Source: Nostoc sp. XA010
GTDB lineage: Bacteria; Cyanobacteriota; Cyanobacteriia; Cyanobacteriales; Nostocaceae
Direction of reading: 5' to 3'
Assembly: GCF_020829625.1 (NCBI RefSeq)
Contig: NZ_JAIVFX010000028.1
Location: 16,639-80,638 of the forward strand
Length of the DNA: 64,000 nucleotides
The notes below the pieces were generated by a model. That model did not search any database. It had not been told where the DNA came from and worked only from the letters and a program-made list of their open reading frames with translations. Both the position numbers and the translations under genes were made by a program. This document shows, piece after piece, positions 19,097 to 28,579 of the stretch. The first letter of the stretch is position 1; each line of letters starts with the position of its first letter.

Positions 19097-19798
19097 TTAT
19101 TTTCGAGCGCGAACAAAAAACTTTGTAGTATCTTCCCAAATACCTTGATCGGTTGCTAGTTTCTCAATTTCTGCTTTGTACTCAACTTGCAACTGATTTA
19201 ATTGTTCTTGTGATAATTTTGACAACAGTGGATTACCTTTAAAATTTATCTTCATTGCTATCACAGATAATCTGTTATCCCTAAGAGGGCGATAACGTCC
19301 TGATGGCTCAATCTTAATTTCAATATCTTTAAAACCTGCCTGATTGAGCAAATTTCGACATTTTTCTGGAGTCCCTAGTGGTTCAAGGATATGGGGTAGC
19401 GATACCCCCAAAACTCTAGCGCAGATCTTCTGCTGAAGAGATGCCATAAAGGCTGTTTCGGGAGGACAGGTAAATGTCACAAATCCTCCGGGTTTCGAGA
19501 AGCGATACCATTTTTTTAAAATAGCAAGTATATCAGGAAAAAGTAAAATTACCTCACAGCAAAAGACAACATCAAAACTACTATGACTAAAGTTGAAATA
19601 TGCTGCATCCGCCTCAATTAACTCGATATTTTGTAAGTTTGCTGCTGCAATTTTAAGTCTTGCTTGATGCAACATTCCAGGGGTCATATCAATCCCAATC
19701 ACATAGCCTTCTGAACCAACTTTTTCAGATACGGGTATCGCAACTAAAGCAGTTCCAGTCGCCACATCAAGGATTTTCTGTCCCGAATGCAGCGTCAC
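19097..19798 (-). CDS. Class I SAM-dependent methyltransferase, 5' end probably lost
   Basis: 233 aa from GTG 19798. The SAM-binding core shows motif I as ILDVATGTALVAIPV (the usual second Gly replaced by Ala), the acidic IGIDMTP, and motif IV FDVVFCCEVILLF. Homologous-looking sequence continues upstream of the GTG (KEFYGNRTTYDHEEGTRHPL) as far as about 19893 with no ATG. There a MITE-like element begins, so the original start was probably removed. The substrate is unknown; it resembles UbiE/COQ5-type or small-molecule enzymes. It may be translated from GTG 19798 as a shortened protein, or be a pseudogene. Confidence 0.7.
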   Translation of the reverse strand: MTLHSGQKILDVATGTALVAIPVSEKVGSEGYVIGIDMTPGMLHQARLKIAAANLQNIELIEADAAYFNFSHSSFDVVFCCEVILLFPDILAILKKWYRFSKPGGFVTFTCPPETAFMASLQQKICARVLGVSLPHILEPLGTPEKCRNLLNQAGFKDIEIKIEPSGRYRPLRDNRLSVIAMKINFKGNPLLSKLSQEQLNQLQVEYKAEIEKLATDQGIWEDTTKFFVRARK

Positions 19799-19895
19799 AA
19801 ATTCAAGTAAAATCTTGGCATCTAGAGGATGGCGAGTACCTTCTTCATGGTCATAAGTAGTTCTATTGCCATAGAATTCTTTTAGTTGCTGCTTA

Positions 19896-20036
19896 TATAG
19901 GACTCATATTTGATTTTTGAACAAAACTCAGTACATCTTTATTCCTTCTTCCCAGTCCCCAGTCCCCAGTCCCCAGTCCCCAGTCCCCAGTCCCTTACCT
20001 CTACGAGTGATTCAGAAATCAAATCGGATTGCTATA
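19896..20036. repeat. MITE-like element, family B, copy 1
   Basis: Terminal inverted repeats TATAGGACTCATATTTGATT and AATCAAATCGGATTGCTATA. The centre holds about seven CCCCAGT heptamers (19946-19993). Related copies lie at 38776-38890 and 50655-50891. It separates two divergent methyltransferase genes and abuts the lost 5' end of the left one. Confidence 0.75.
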
Positions 20037-20060
20037 GCTATCTAGATCAGTCATAACCAA

Positions 20061-20900
20061 ATGTTAAATTTTCTCCACTTTATAGTAACTTTTGTTGTGA
20101 TATTAAGTTGCTTGCTGCTGAATCCAAGCCTGACAGCACAAGCCGCGACTTCATCCAGTACTGTTTACGAACAACGGATAATCCATAGCGCAGATGGTAT
20201 CGGCAAATATTACATGGGGCGCGAAATTGCCAAAGTTATGGGATACACAGGTGCAGGCTGGCTAGAACGTCCAAGCCGAGAGGGAGAGGAACAGCCAAGT
20301 AAAATCGTCAGCCTTCTCAACCTAAAACCTAACGATGTAGTGGCAGATATTGGCGCTGGTACAGGTTACTTAAGCTTTCGCATTGCGCCGCTATTAACAG
20401 CAGGTAAGGTATTAGCTGTAGATGTTCAGCCAGAAATGTTGGAAATCATTGAGTTGTTCAAAAAAGATAAAAATATCACCAATGTTGAGCCTGTTTTGGC
20501 AACTCTTAGTAACCCAAACTTACCATCTGAAAGTATCAATTTAGCTTTGATGGTAGATGCTTATCATGAACTTGAGTATCCTCAAGAAGTGATGCAAGGA
20601 ATTGTGAAAGCACTTAAACCAGGTGGTCGGGTAGTGCTGGTTGAGTACCGGGGTGAAAATCCCTTTATCATGATTAAAGGTCTGCACAAAATGACTCAAA
20701 AGCAAGTTCGTAAAGAAATGCAAGCTGTTGGTTTGGTTTGGCGTGAAACTAAAAACTTGTTACCTCAACAGCATTTAATGGTATTTGAAAAACCTGATTA
20801 TAGCGCTTCTAGTTACTCTGATCTCTCTGCAAACCTCTATTTCAAAAGGCTATCCATTACCCGGATTTTTCTTAATTATCAAATAAAATACTTAAAATAA
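20061..20900 (+). CDS. Exported SAM-dependent methyltransferase with IS-derived C-terminus
   Basis: 279-aa protein with an N-terminal signal peptide or anchor (VTFVVILSCLLLNPSLTAQA). The Rossmann methyltransferase core shows motif I VVADIGAGTGYLSFRIA, then VLAVDVQPEMLEII, INLALMVDAYHELEYP and ALKPGGRVVLVEYRG. This type is widespread in cyanobacteria and other bacteria as a periplasmic class I methyltransferase. From about residue 255 (after YSDL) the sequence is encoded by the terminal inverted repeat of an IS element, so the last about 25 residues are not original. The catalytic core appears complete. Confidence 0.85.
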   Translation: MLNFLHFIVTFVVILSCLLLNPSLTAQAATSSSTVYEQRIIHSADGIGKYYMGREIAKVMGYTGAGWLERPSREGEEQPSKIVSLLNLKPNDVVADIGAGTGYLSFRIAPLLTAGKVLAVDVQPEMLEIIELFKKDKNITNVEPVLATLSNPNLPSESINLALMVDAYHELEYPQEVMQGIVKALKPGGRVVLVEYRGENPFIMIKGLHKMTQKQVRKEMQAVGLVWRETKNLLPQQHLMVFEKPDYSASSYSDLSANLYFKRLSITRIFLNYQIKYLK

Positions 20901-21790
20901 GACCAAACAAGCTATTGGACAAACCAAACTATGCGGTACAGTTACGATAGAGGTTAAACGTACTCCAGAACATAGTACCAGAAACGCAAACTAAACAATT
21001 CGGTTTACAAGTATCGACATTCAAGTACCATTACATCACCGAAGAACGTTCCCAGCTAAAACCTGTCAGGTTACAATTGATTCTAGCACTAGAACAAAAC
21101 CCGTCTTTGGGGATTAATCCGATTAATTGCTTGTTGATTAATAGCTTAAAAATTAATAATTTAGAAGATGCAGCACGATATGTGAAATGGTACACATATC
21201 GTTGGTTAATCGGACGCTATCACTATGTTTTAAAAGCGGCTTTGGAATTGAGAAATTACAACTGGAAACTGTGAGGCTTTTTCACATGGCGCTGGCAACT
21301 TTTTAAATTGTGGCGTGGCCATTATTATGGCTGACTATCAAGCACGAGTTAATCCTGAGTTGCGCTGTGACACTGTTTTAAAAGCCTGTGAATGGCAGTC
21401 TTTATCTGCCACGATTAATAAAATTATCTCACGAGATAACCCACCATCTTTACGCCAAACAGTACTCATGATTACAACATAGGCGCGGCTTTTTGAACCG
21501 CAAAGGCGATGGTGAACCTGGAGTGAAAACCATTTGGCGTGGGTTGCGGCGATATCGTGTAATCGGCGCTACCTGGAAACTTCTCCACTCAGATTCCCCA
21601 TCTCCATCTCTGTAGTTAGCGATGCCTCCGGCGGGCTACGCCTACGCACTATACCTTAGTTATTTTCTGTTTCTAAGGTCAATCATGCTGCGGTTATTAC
21701 TTCTATCATCCCCTCAGAGTCTGGCTTACAGCAATGTTAAGAAAGATCCGGGTAATGGATAGCCTAAAAAAGAGAGAGGTTTGCAGAGAG
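20823..21790. mobile_element. Decayed IS4-family-like insertion sequence
   Basis: Imperfect terminal inverted repeats of about 50 bp start CTCTCTGCAAACCTCT at 20823 and end with its complement at 21790, including TATCCATTACCCGGAT. The inside carries scattered transposase fragments in several frames: ARYVKWYTYRWLIGRYHY (about 21170-21230), LRCDTV and GVKTIWRGLRR (about 21520-21550). These fit the C-terminal part of Tn5/IS4-like DDE transposases. Stops and frameshifts show it cannot encode a functional enzyme. It interrupts the 3' end of the methyltransferase gene. Confidence 0.8.
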
Positions 21791-21910
21791 GCCAAAATTG
21801 TACTTCACTAGGTCAAGAACCGTTATTATTCAAACCATGTTCTCTGACGGAGTGGTATCTCAAGAACTAATGACTCTCGCGTTGCAGTTTGATAGCTGAA
21901 TCATTAGCCT

Positions 21911-22663
21911 TTAATTACACGTAGGAGCTGAAGCCGAGTTCACCTTTGTTAAATCGCCAGTGAATACTGCTGTGTATTGATAAGGTGATGAACCAGTGCA
22001 AGTCATGGAATTTGTATTAGCGCCACGAGGAGTCCACCATGACTTTGCCTGCACAGTCAAATTTGTGCCATTCCATGATAGATTTTGCACAGCAAAAGAG
22101 TTCGTTTGTCCATTATCCGCCCTTTTGGCAGATAAAAATGTAGCATAGTCAACTTGGCCATTGGCTGGATTAATCCGGGCTAAAACTGCGACTTTTGGCC
22201 CGCCTCCGCTACCATAGCTAGACAACCAACGCCCAGTTGCAAAGCGGCGAAAATCATTACCAGTCTGACTACCAGTGGAGGAGTAAACGCCATATAAAAC
22301 ATTGCCTCCATCCCAATACAATCCGTAACCTGTACCGTCGTCATTGGTTGTTTCGTAATCAGTTCTACACCATGATTTGATACCACTATTGAAACGGATT
22401 GTCACAGGGTTTTTGTTATTAGATGAGACTTGCTGATAACCAATGTAAATGGCTGTATTTCCATAAAATACTCTGGGGCCATTTTTAGCTTTGATTGTCG
22501 CTTCACTATCATTGCAACTGAAGGTTACACCATTACCGATAGATGAATTTACCGTCTGGGCAAAAGCTGGAGGAGCTTTTTGTGTGATTACTAAATCAGC
22601 TACTAACACTACAGATAAAGAGAAAGCAGCCAAATACTTCTGCAATTTGTGAGAATAATTCAT
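21911..22663 (-). CDS. Secreted protein of unknown function
   Basis: 250 aa from ATG 22663 (MNYSHKLQKYLAAFSLSVVL ...), chosen because it gives a signal peptide cleaved near APPAFAQ; an upstream in-frame start at 22699 only adds MFSLTIVRQIFT. The mature part is rich in Gly, Asn, Ser, Thr and aromatic residues (YGLYWDGGNVLYGVYSSTGS, SWWTPRGANTNS). It has three or four Cys that could pair, and looks like a beta-rich extracellular protein. I do not recognise a named domain. Confidence 0.75.
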   Translation of the reverse strand: MNYSHKLQKYLAAFSLSVVLVADLVITQKAPPAFAQTVNSSIGNGVTFSCNDSEATIKAKNGPRVFYGNTAIYIGYQQVSSNNKNPVTIRFNSGIKSWCRTDYETTNDDGTGYGLYWDGGNVLYGVYSSTGSQTGNDFRRFATGRWLSSYGSGGGPKVAVLARINPANGQVDYATFLSAKRADNGQTNSFAVQNLSWNGTNLTVQAKSWWTPRGANTNSMTCTGSSPYQYTAVFTGDLTKVNSASAPTCN

Positions 22664-23516
22664 GGTAAAAATCTGCCGAACAATTGTCAGGGAAAACACC
22701 GTATTACTATAAAGTCTAATTAGAAATTAGACAAGCAAAATTATTGAAAATGCTGTAATGTGCGATTTTCAATATCACCAAAAATGAGACTATAGTACAA
22801 AATGCATAATCAAATATGCATGATATTGCCTGATATTAACTACACCTAAAGCTTCTTTATCAAAGAGCATTAGTGGATAGAATAAATTGCGTAGGCATAC
22901 CGCTACGGGAAAGCAAGCCACGCGCAGCCTCTGATAGAAAAGCCTACTAGAGGTATCGCAGCAGTCCACAACAAATGGTTTTAATAAACAAGTGGGGTTT
23001 GCTCTTTGCTTTTGGAAAAGTCAATCATAGCTAGAGCAATTTTATAAGCATCAAGCATAGTGCGGAACTGCTCAATTGATTGAGTCATATTTCGCAAATT
23101 GCAATTATCATCCAACCATACTTGAATGAATTGTTTTCAGTCCAGCCGAACTCAATTCAGCTTTTTCTAAAACACTGATTTACGTTTTGGATGGGACATA
23201 AATATATTCGTTAGAGAGAGTTCTAAAGCTAGTTTGGCTTAGTAAGGCTGTTTGCTGGTTCAGTAAAATTAGTGAATATTTTTTTATTTTTTAAAAAACT
23301 AATATATAAATCTGAGTAATTTCTCTTAATTCAGATATAGCATTTGGTTTTTTGAACGATTGCTTTAATGTTAGTTATAAATGTTGCCATGTTGATTGTA
23401 AAGCCTTAACAAACTAGGTTTTTAGAATTTGTGTGTACACCATAGCCTAAAAGAAGAGAAGCTTGGAATCTTACTTTCCAACACTAATAGGCTTTATAAG
23501 ACTCAACCCAGAAGCT
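22664..23516. other. AT-rich intergenic region
   Basis: No intact gene. A HIP/REP-type repeat (GCGTAGGCATACCGCTACGG ... CACGCGCAGCCTCT) lies at about 22888-22935. The rest is AT-rich with many stops in all frames. Confidence 0.5.
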
Positions 23517-23888
23517 CTAAAAATGCTGCTTCACCACATCTAAACGTGAACAATTCCAATAATCGACATGGGAAACAATCAAACCATCAGAGTTGAGACT
23601 TAATTCACTCCAACCAGGAATAGAAATTCGTGGCTTCCAGGGAAGAGGAGTATTCCAACTCAGTGTCCACTCAGTTTTTATTGTGTCTCCTAAACGTTGA
23701 ATATTATGTAAGTCCATCTTGGGTTCTAAAAACCAAGTTTGGATAAAATTAACCATTTTCTTATAACGTTTAACGCCATAAAATTTATTTAGTGGATCTT
23801 GAAAATAAACGTCTAGAGCGTAAATGCTGTAAGTTTGATTTACTGGGAATCTTTGATAGTCTTCTTTGAGGATTTCAATGATATCCAT
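23517..23888 (-). CDS. DUF2358 family protein (NTF2-like fold)
   Basis: 123-aa conserved cyanobacterial/plastid protein. It starts MDIIEILKEDYQRFPVNQTY and contains VYFQDPLNKFYGVKRYKKM and a Trp-rich core (TEWTLSWNTPLPWKPRI, GWSELSLNSDGLIVSHVDYW), the pattern of DUF2358/SnoaL-like proteins. The family has no established enzymatic role. It is cytosolic with no signal peptide. It is followed on the same strand, after 70 bp upstream, by another small conserved gene. Confidence 0.85.
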   Translation of the reverse strand: MDIIEILKEDYQRFPVNQTYSIYALDVYFQDPLNKFYGVKRYKKMVNFIQTWFLEPKMDLHNIQRLGDTIKTEWTLSWNTPLPWKPRISIPGWSELSLNSDGLIVSHVDYWNCSRLDVVKQHF

Positions 23889-23961
23889 GATAAATATATA
23901 TATCTGTAAATTGGTTATATGGAAACGTGGTGCGGATATAAATCTTTATTAAAAATTGAAA

Positions 23962-24546
23962 TTAACCCTCATTCCATAAACGTTCTAACTGACGCCGCCA
24001 AGCAACTAAAACTTCTTCTCGCGCCTCTGAGCTTTGATTTATTTCACCCATCAATCCTTCTGCGTAAAAGCGTTCCAAAGTTTGCATAGTAGCTTGCAGA
24101 GATTGTCCTTGCTGTTTTGCTGCATGAATAATTTGCCGGATACGGCTTTCTATTAGTCGATTAAAGACATTATCTAATCCAGCCTCATGAAGAGATACAA
24201 GTCGATTGATTGCATTGGACAAATCTGCACCCACTAAAGTGCTACTGTTATGTTGAAATACTCCATAAATCACTCCTTCATACAAAGCGTAACGTACTTC
24301 TTGAGTGTCATCAAAGTTGGCTTCTAAGAACTGTTCTAAAAATGGTTGGGCTTCTTGGATAGGCACAATAGGTAGTAAAACTCTCAACCAAGTATTATCT
24401 TCAGAAAGCAGCACCAACAGGCGGAAAGCTGAAGTGTCTACTTGCCACGATCCAGGAGCGATCTCTACAACAGGCTGCGCCAATGCAGGAACATCCGATG
24501 TGCCAAATAATCCTGTTAGCGTACCAGCAATTTCTTCAGGTGTCAT
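23962..24546 (-). CDS. Conserved cyanobacterial hypothetical protein
   Basis: 194 aa, no signal peptide or TM segment. The N-terminal half looks like a small alpha/beta fold of the YbjN/CesT-chaperone kind (SWQVDTSAFRLLVLLSEDNTWLRVLLPIVP), and the C-terminal half is helical (IRQIIHAAKQQGQSLQATMQ, WRRQLERLW). The fold statement is a guess from the pattern only. It lies upstream of the DUF2358 gene on the same strand with a 73-bp gap, so the two may be co-transcribed. Confidence 0.7.
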   Translation of the reverse strand: MTPEEIAGTLTGLFGTSDVPALAQPVVEIAPGSWQVDTSAFRLLVLLSEDNTWLRVLLPIVPIQEAQPFLEQFLEANFDDTQEVRYALYEGVIYGVFQHNSSTLVGADLSNAINRLVSLHEAGLDNVFNRLIESRIRQIIHAAKQQGQSLQATMQTLERFYAEGLMGEINQSSEAREEVLVAWRRQLERLWNEG

Positions 24547-24720
24547 AACCCTTTATTTATATATAGCCTCTAGATTAGCGCAGAGGTGCATCAGCTTATT
24601 CACTAAAACTCTGTACTGCTTGCTTGCTGGACAATTTTCAGTCTGAAGACATAGTGGGGGCATACACTTAGCTGTACGCCCCCACAAATAAATGTATTCC
24701 ACTGAATTGAAATATGTGAT

Positions 24721-25401
24721 TTAGATTATCGAATTGCTCAAAAACACAATGCCGATCGCACACAAAGCGAAGCCAGTAATGCTAACTTTCCAGGGTAAAA
24801 TTTGGTTTATTTCTCCCATACCCATTGCAATACCAATTTCTCTGGCACTCATGGCAACCGCAAACAGAGTTAAGGTCATGCCTAGTATATAGCCAATTAA
24901 TGGCATCATTCCTGCCCCAATAATAGATTCGGCATCAGCGTAACCCTGAAATAAACCAGCACTGATGCCCACAATAGCAAGTACTATAAAGTTTGGTTGA
25001 TTTGGCATCATCAGCATAATACCAAAAACGATGGTAGAAATGGCGATGGCTATTTCTGTGCCTGGTAAATTTAGCTGAAATAAATGAATTACAATGCCTA
25101 AAACTGTTGCTAAGACAAAACACCCAGCGATCGCAGCACCACGAACAAATACAGATGAGAGTATGCCAATAGCAACAATACCAACTAAACAATTCAAGGC
25201 AATTACTGGATCTGCCAATCCCCAGATAAAGCCTTCCCAGCAGTTAGAAATGGTATGAAGATCTGGTGTTCCACTCAATGAACTCAGTAAGCTAATTATA
25301 ATTAGAACTGCGATCGCCCCAATATGGCGATGCATTAACCTCAATGTGGGAAATTCGCCCCAAGCATGGGATTGTGATAATTTAGTTTTGAACATCAGCA
25401 T
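24721..25401 (-). CDS. HupE/UreJ-like membrane protein
   Basis: 226 aa with six or seven predicted TM helices (AIAVLIIISLLSSL, ALNCLVGIVAIGIL, AAIAGCFVLATVLGIVIHLF, EIAIAISTIVFGIMLM, ILGMTLTLFAVAMS, ITGFALCAIGIVFL). The layout and the internal G.I.A..SAREIGIAMG segment fit the HupE/UreJ family, associated with nickel or cobalt uptake. The usual HPxxGxDH histidine motif is replaced by GLADPVIALN, so metal transport cannot be assumed. No hydrogenase or urease genes are nearby. Confidence 0.65.
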   Translation of the reverse strand: MLMFKTKLSQSHAWGEFPTLRLMHRHIGAIAVLIIISLLSSLSGTPDLHTISNCWEGFIWGLADPVIALNCLVGIVAIGILSSVFVRGAAIAGCFVLATVLGIVIHLFQLNLPGTEIAIAISTIVFGIMLMMPNQPNFIVLAIVGISAGLFQGYADAESIIGAGMMPLIGYILGMTLTLFAVAMSAREIGIAMGMGEINQILPWKVSITGFALCAIGIVFLSNSII

Positions 25402-25488
25402 CTGCCAAATTAGTTGTTTCGGTAATTTATACTACCCACATACCCAAAAAAACTAACCTGGTAATCATGGCAGATTACACTAGCTTCA

Positions 25489-26286
25489 TCAAATATTTCT
25501 GACAATGCACTCAACCAAATTTTGAATTATTTCAGCATCTGTTTCACTTAAACTTTCCAATTGAAGTCTGTTGCCCTCTTGTGGGGTACTAAATTGGCTA
25601 CTGTATATACAGCGACTTAACCCTACCGGACTATTCTGTAAAATTGTTGTATAGAATACGCAAGCTGCTACGTAGGAGCCAATAGGACTAGGGTGGCTTT
25701 GATCTGGACTATAAAGGTTCAATTTCGGATTAGCTTCCTGAACTTTTTGCCAAGCTATCCCAACAGGTGCAACTTTGGCTTTCAGTTCTTTCACAATTTT
25801 CATGTATGAATCGGTCAATATCTGTTGCGTTTCTGGTTGATTTTGCTTTGCCCAAGTCAAGTAGAATACTGTTTGAGAATTCACTCGCTTAATTTCGGCA
25901 TCAAACAGACTGGCGTACTTGTACATTTCCTTGGGATTAGTAATCGGTAAGGTACTTTGCTCTTGAAGTACTACGTAGTCCCATCGTTTCGCTCTCAATA
26001 GCCTGAGTGCTTTACCACGTTTCCAGTGGTTTTTGAGGCTAGCTCCACCGACCACAACCATTTCAGTTTCGAGCATTCTAGTTTCTTTTGCCGACTCAGC
26101 CAACTGTTGTGTCAACCAAGGAAGGTCATTGACATAGGTATAGCTGTTGCCAATAAATAAAACTCTGATTTGCTGTTCAGTTCCTTGAAAGGTATTTGCC
26201 TCAGTTGGCTTCTTTATGAGCCGAAACAAAGCAATCATCAAAAAGAGGAATAAACATACATATACTATCTTTGTGCTTATCATCAT
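25489..26286 (-). CDS. SGNH/GDSL-family hydrolase, membrane anchored
   Basis: 265 aa with an N-terminal signal anchor (YVCLFLFLMIALFRLI). SGNH blocks are visible: block I VLFIGNSYTYVNDLP (catalytic Ser), block II GGASLKNHW (Gly) and block III near WDYVVLQEQST. Block V is SPDQSHPSPIGSYVAACVFY, with the catalytic Asp and His. The family includes esterases, acetylhydrolases and lysophospholipases; the substrate cannot be told. It stands alone and is divergent from the remnant at 26390. Confidence 0.85.
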   Translation of the reverse strand: MMISTKIVYVCLFLFLMIALFRLIKKPTEANTFQGTEQQIRVLFIGNSYTYVNDLPWLTQQLAESAKETRMLETEMVVVGGASLKNHWKRGKALRLLRAKRWDYVVLQEQSTLPITNPKEMYKYASLFDAEIKRVNSQTVFYLTWAKQNQPETQQILTDSYMKIVKELKAKVAPVGIAWQKVQEANPKLNLYSPDQSHPSPIGSYVAACVFYTTILQNSPVGLSRCIYSSQFSTPQEGNRLQLESLSETDAEIIQNLVECIVRNI

Positions 26287-26389
26287 CCCTAAGACAGAAG
26301 AGGCAGTTTATTAGATGCTGTGGCTATTACTCAAAGTTAAATGGTCTTGACCTCTGGTTTAACCGAAATTACTTTCAGAATCAGCGTTA

Positions 26390-26531
26390 GACTTTGTGTA
26401 AATGGAATCACCAAGACCTACCTGATATTACTGAAATAGAACGCAGTCATGCGATCGCAAAATTTCAAGGTAATGACAATCCATTCGTATTAGATGCCAC
26501 CTTAGCAGAACGGGCATACTGTAATTCCTAA
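26390..26531 (+). pseudogene. Remnant of an endonuclease I (EndA/NucM)-like gene, C-terminal end
   Basis: The plus strand from 26403 reads WNHQDLPDITEIERSHAIAK then FQGNDNPFVLDATLAERAYC and stops at TAA 26529-26531. The pattern W..QDLPD..EIERS..IAKFQGN.NPF.LD is the conserved C-terminal end of endonuclease I-type nucleases. Nothing upstream continues the frame, so only about 43 codons survive. Confidence 0.6.
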
Positions 26532-26719
26532 AAAAGGGTAGCACAGCTAACTGTGCTACTCTTCATGCAATAAAATATACTTATACCGTTTCTTTGTGAA
26601 GATGCGCCAAATCTCACAAAATCGCGTTAAAAAAATCTTGAACAGAGGTAATTTGTCAGATATTGTAATGAAAAATTATACAGGTTACATAAGGAATTGT
26701 CTTTAATATTAAATGTTGT

Positions 26720-26832
26720 ACTAGTACGCAACGGCGGAAATAGAGCAACCGTTTAGAATCCTTAAATAGCTTAGTCCATAACACTTTTGACTTTTGACTT
26801 TTGACTTTTGACTTCCGCCTTGCGGTACTAGT
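26720..26832. repeat. MITE-like element, family C, copy 1
   Basis: Ends ACTAGTACGCA / TGCGGTACTAGT with inner arms GGCGGAAAT / CTTCCGCC and a TTTTGACTTTTGACTT run. A second copy lies at 41414-41533. The right end supplies the stop codon of the ABC exporter gene. Confidence 0.75.
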
Positions 26833-28579
26833 GCAGTAATTCTTCAACTTGATGCTGGCTCCACAAAGTTCTATATAAACCCTGTTGTTCCAACAGTTGT
26901 AAGTGATTGCCTGTTTCGACAATTTTTCCCTTTTCCATCACAAAAATTCGGTCAGCCGCCGCCGCCGCCGATAATTGATGGGTAATGAAAATTACTGTTT
27001 TGCGTACAGTACCACCAGAGAGATTTTTGAGGATTTGCGTGGCTGTTTGATTATCCACACTAGAGAGGGCATCATCCAAAATTAACACTGGAGCATTGAC
27101 CAGCATAGCCCTAGCTAAGGCAGTACGTTGTCGTTGACCGCCAGAAAGAGTGATACCGCGTTCACCAACAAGAGTTTCGTATTGCTGGGGAAAATTGTTA
27201 ATTTCTGATTCAATTTGGGCAAGTTTAGCAACAGATTCTATCTGCTCTTGTTCGCTAATTGGATCGCCGTAGCGGATATTATTTTTGATTGTAGTGCTAA
27301 ATAGAAAACTATCTTGAGGAACGTAGGCGATCGCACCTCGTAAATCTGCCAACGCTATTTTAGTAATATCCACCCCATCTAAAAACAATTGTTCTGATTC
27401 AATATCCAACAAGCGCGGCAAAGCATTAGCCAAAGTGGATTTTCCCGAACCAATTGCCCCAACAATGGCTACGGTTTCTCCCGGAGCAATGGTAAAGTTA
27501 ACATTTTCTAGCGCTGGAGTGGTGGAACCAGGGTAAGTATAGGTGAGATTTTTAGCTGTCACTTCCCCTTTAAGTTCAGCCACAGGTAGATGTATGACAT
27601 CGGCTGTGTCTTGAATTTTCGGTGTGACAGAGAGAATCGATTCAAGGCGATCTATACTAACTTCACCCCGTTGGTAGACAGTAATTGTGAATCCTAAAAA
27701 GGCTGTGGGGAAAACTAGACGCTCTACATAAATTAACAGTACTAAAAAATCACCCACCTGAAGCGTCCCAGAAGACATTCGTGCTGTCCCTAACCAGATG
27801 ATTATCAGCGAACTGACATTAGCTAACCCGCTAATTACCGGAAACAGTATATTTCGGAGTTTTGCCAGTTCCAAGTTAGCAGTTAATAGCTGCTGATTTT
27901 TCTTGGCAAAGGCTCGACGCTCGTTTGCTTCTTGGGCATAGATTTTAATTAAGGCAATGCCACTGATATCCTCTTGGATAAGTTCGCTGATGTCAGAGAG
28001 TTGCTCTTGAACTGCTGCTTGTTGTTTGCGTAAGCGATTACTAAACAGACTCACTAACAAGAGCATAAAAGGGTACACTGCCAGAGAAGCTAGTGTGAGA
28101 TCCACACTAATTGACAGCATTACTGGCAGTGTCAGGGCATAGGCAAACACGATATTTGCCAGACTTAAGACTGCAAAACCCAACAACCGCTTGATATTGT
28201 CCACATCACTAGTAGCCCGATTAATCAAATCGCCAGCAGTATTACTAGCAAAATAAGCCGGCTCCAGCTTGAGTAAGTGTTCAAAAATGCGTTGTTTCAG
28301 GTCAAATTCCACCTGTCGCCCCACCCCAAATAACCAAATACGGGATGCCATCCGCATTAGCCACATTGCCGAACTGAGTAAGGCAATTATTACTACATCG
28401 TGTAGTATTTGGTTCAAAACGAAGGTTGTGGAGAGTTTGTCAACACCAGCACGAATCAACAAGGGGATATAAACGCCCAGTGCATTGACAGAAAACAAAG
28501 CCAGAATACCTAAAGACGCCTCCCGCCAATGGGGACGTAAGTAAGCACCGAGTTTAGCGATTCGTCGAGATTTTGCCAT
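26828..28579 (-). CDS. ABC exporter, fused permease-ATPase (MsbA/MdlB type)
   Basis: 583-aa half-transporter that works as a homo- or heterodimer. An N-terminal six-TM ABC_membrane domain (residues about 20-300: LGILALFSVNALGVYIPLL, AYALTLPVMLSISVDLTLAS and others) is followed by an ATPase domain. That has Walker A GAIGSGKSTLANA, signature LSGGQRQRTALARAM, Walker B VLILDDALSSVD and H-loop IFITHQLSAAAAADR. It probably exports a lipid or hydrophobic compound; the family does not allow a narrower call. Its TAG stop lies inside a MITE-like repeat, so the last residues may differ from the ancestral protein. Confidence 0.92.
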   Translation of the reverse strand: MAKSRRIAKLGAYLRPHWREASLGILALFSVNALGVYIPLLIRAGVDKLSTTFVLNQILHDVVIIALLSSAMWLMRMASRIWLFGVGRQVEFDLKQRIFEHLLKLEPAYFASNTAGDLINRATSDVDNIKRLLGFAVLSLANIVFAYALTLPVMLSISVDLTLASLAVYPFMLLLVSLFSNRLRKQQAAVQEQLSDISELIQEDISGIALIKIYAQEANERRAFAKKNQQLLTANLELAKLRNILFPVISGLANVSSLIIIWLGTARMSSGTLQVGDFLVLLIYVERLVFPTAFLGFTITVYQRGEVSIDRLESILSVTPKIQDTADVIHLPVAELKGEVTAKNLTYTYPGSTTPALENVNFTIAPGETVAIVGAIGSGKSTLANALPRLLDIESEQLFLDGVDITKIALADLRGAIAYVPQDSFLFSTTIKNNIRYGDPISEQEQIESVAKLAQIESEINNFPQQYETLVGERGITLSGGQRQRTALARAMLVNAPVLILDDALSSVDNQTATQILKNLSGGTVRKTVIFITHQLSAAAAADRIFVMEKGKIVETGNHLQLLEQQGLYRTLWSQHQVEELLH

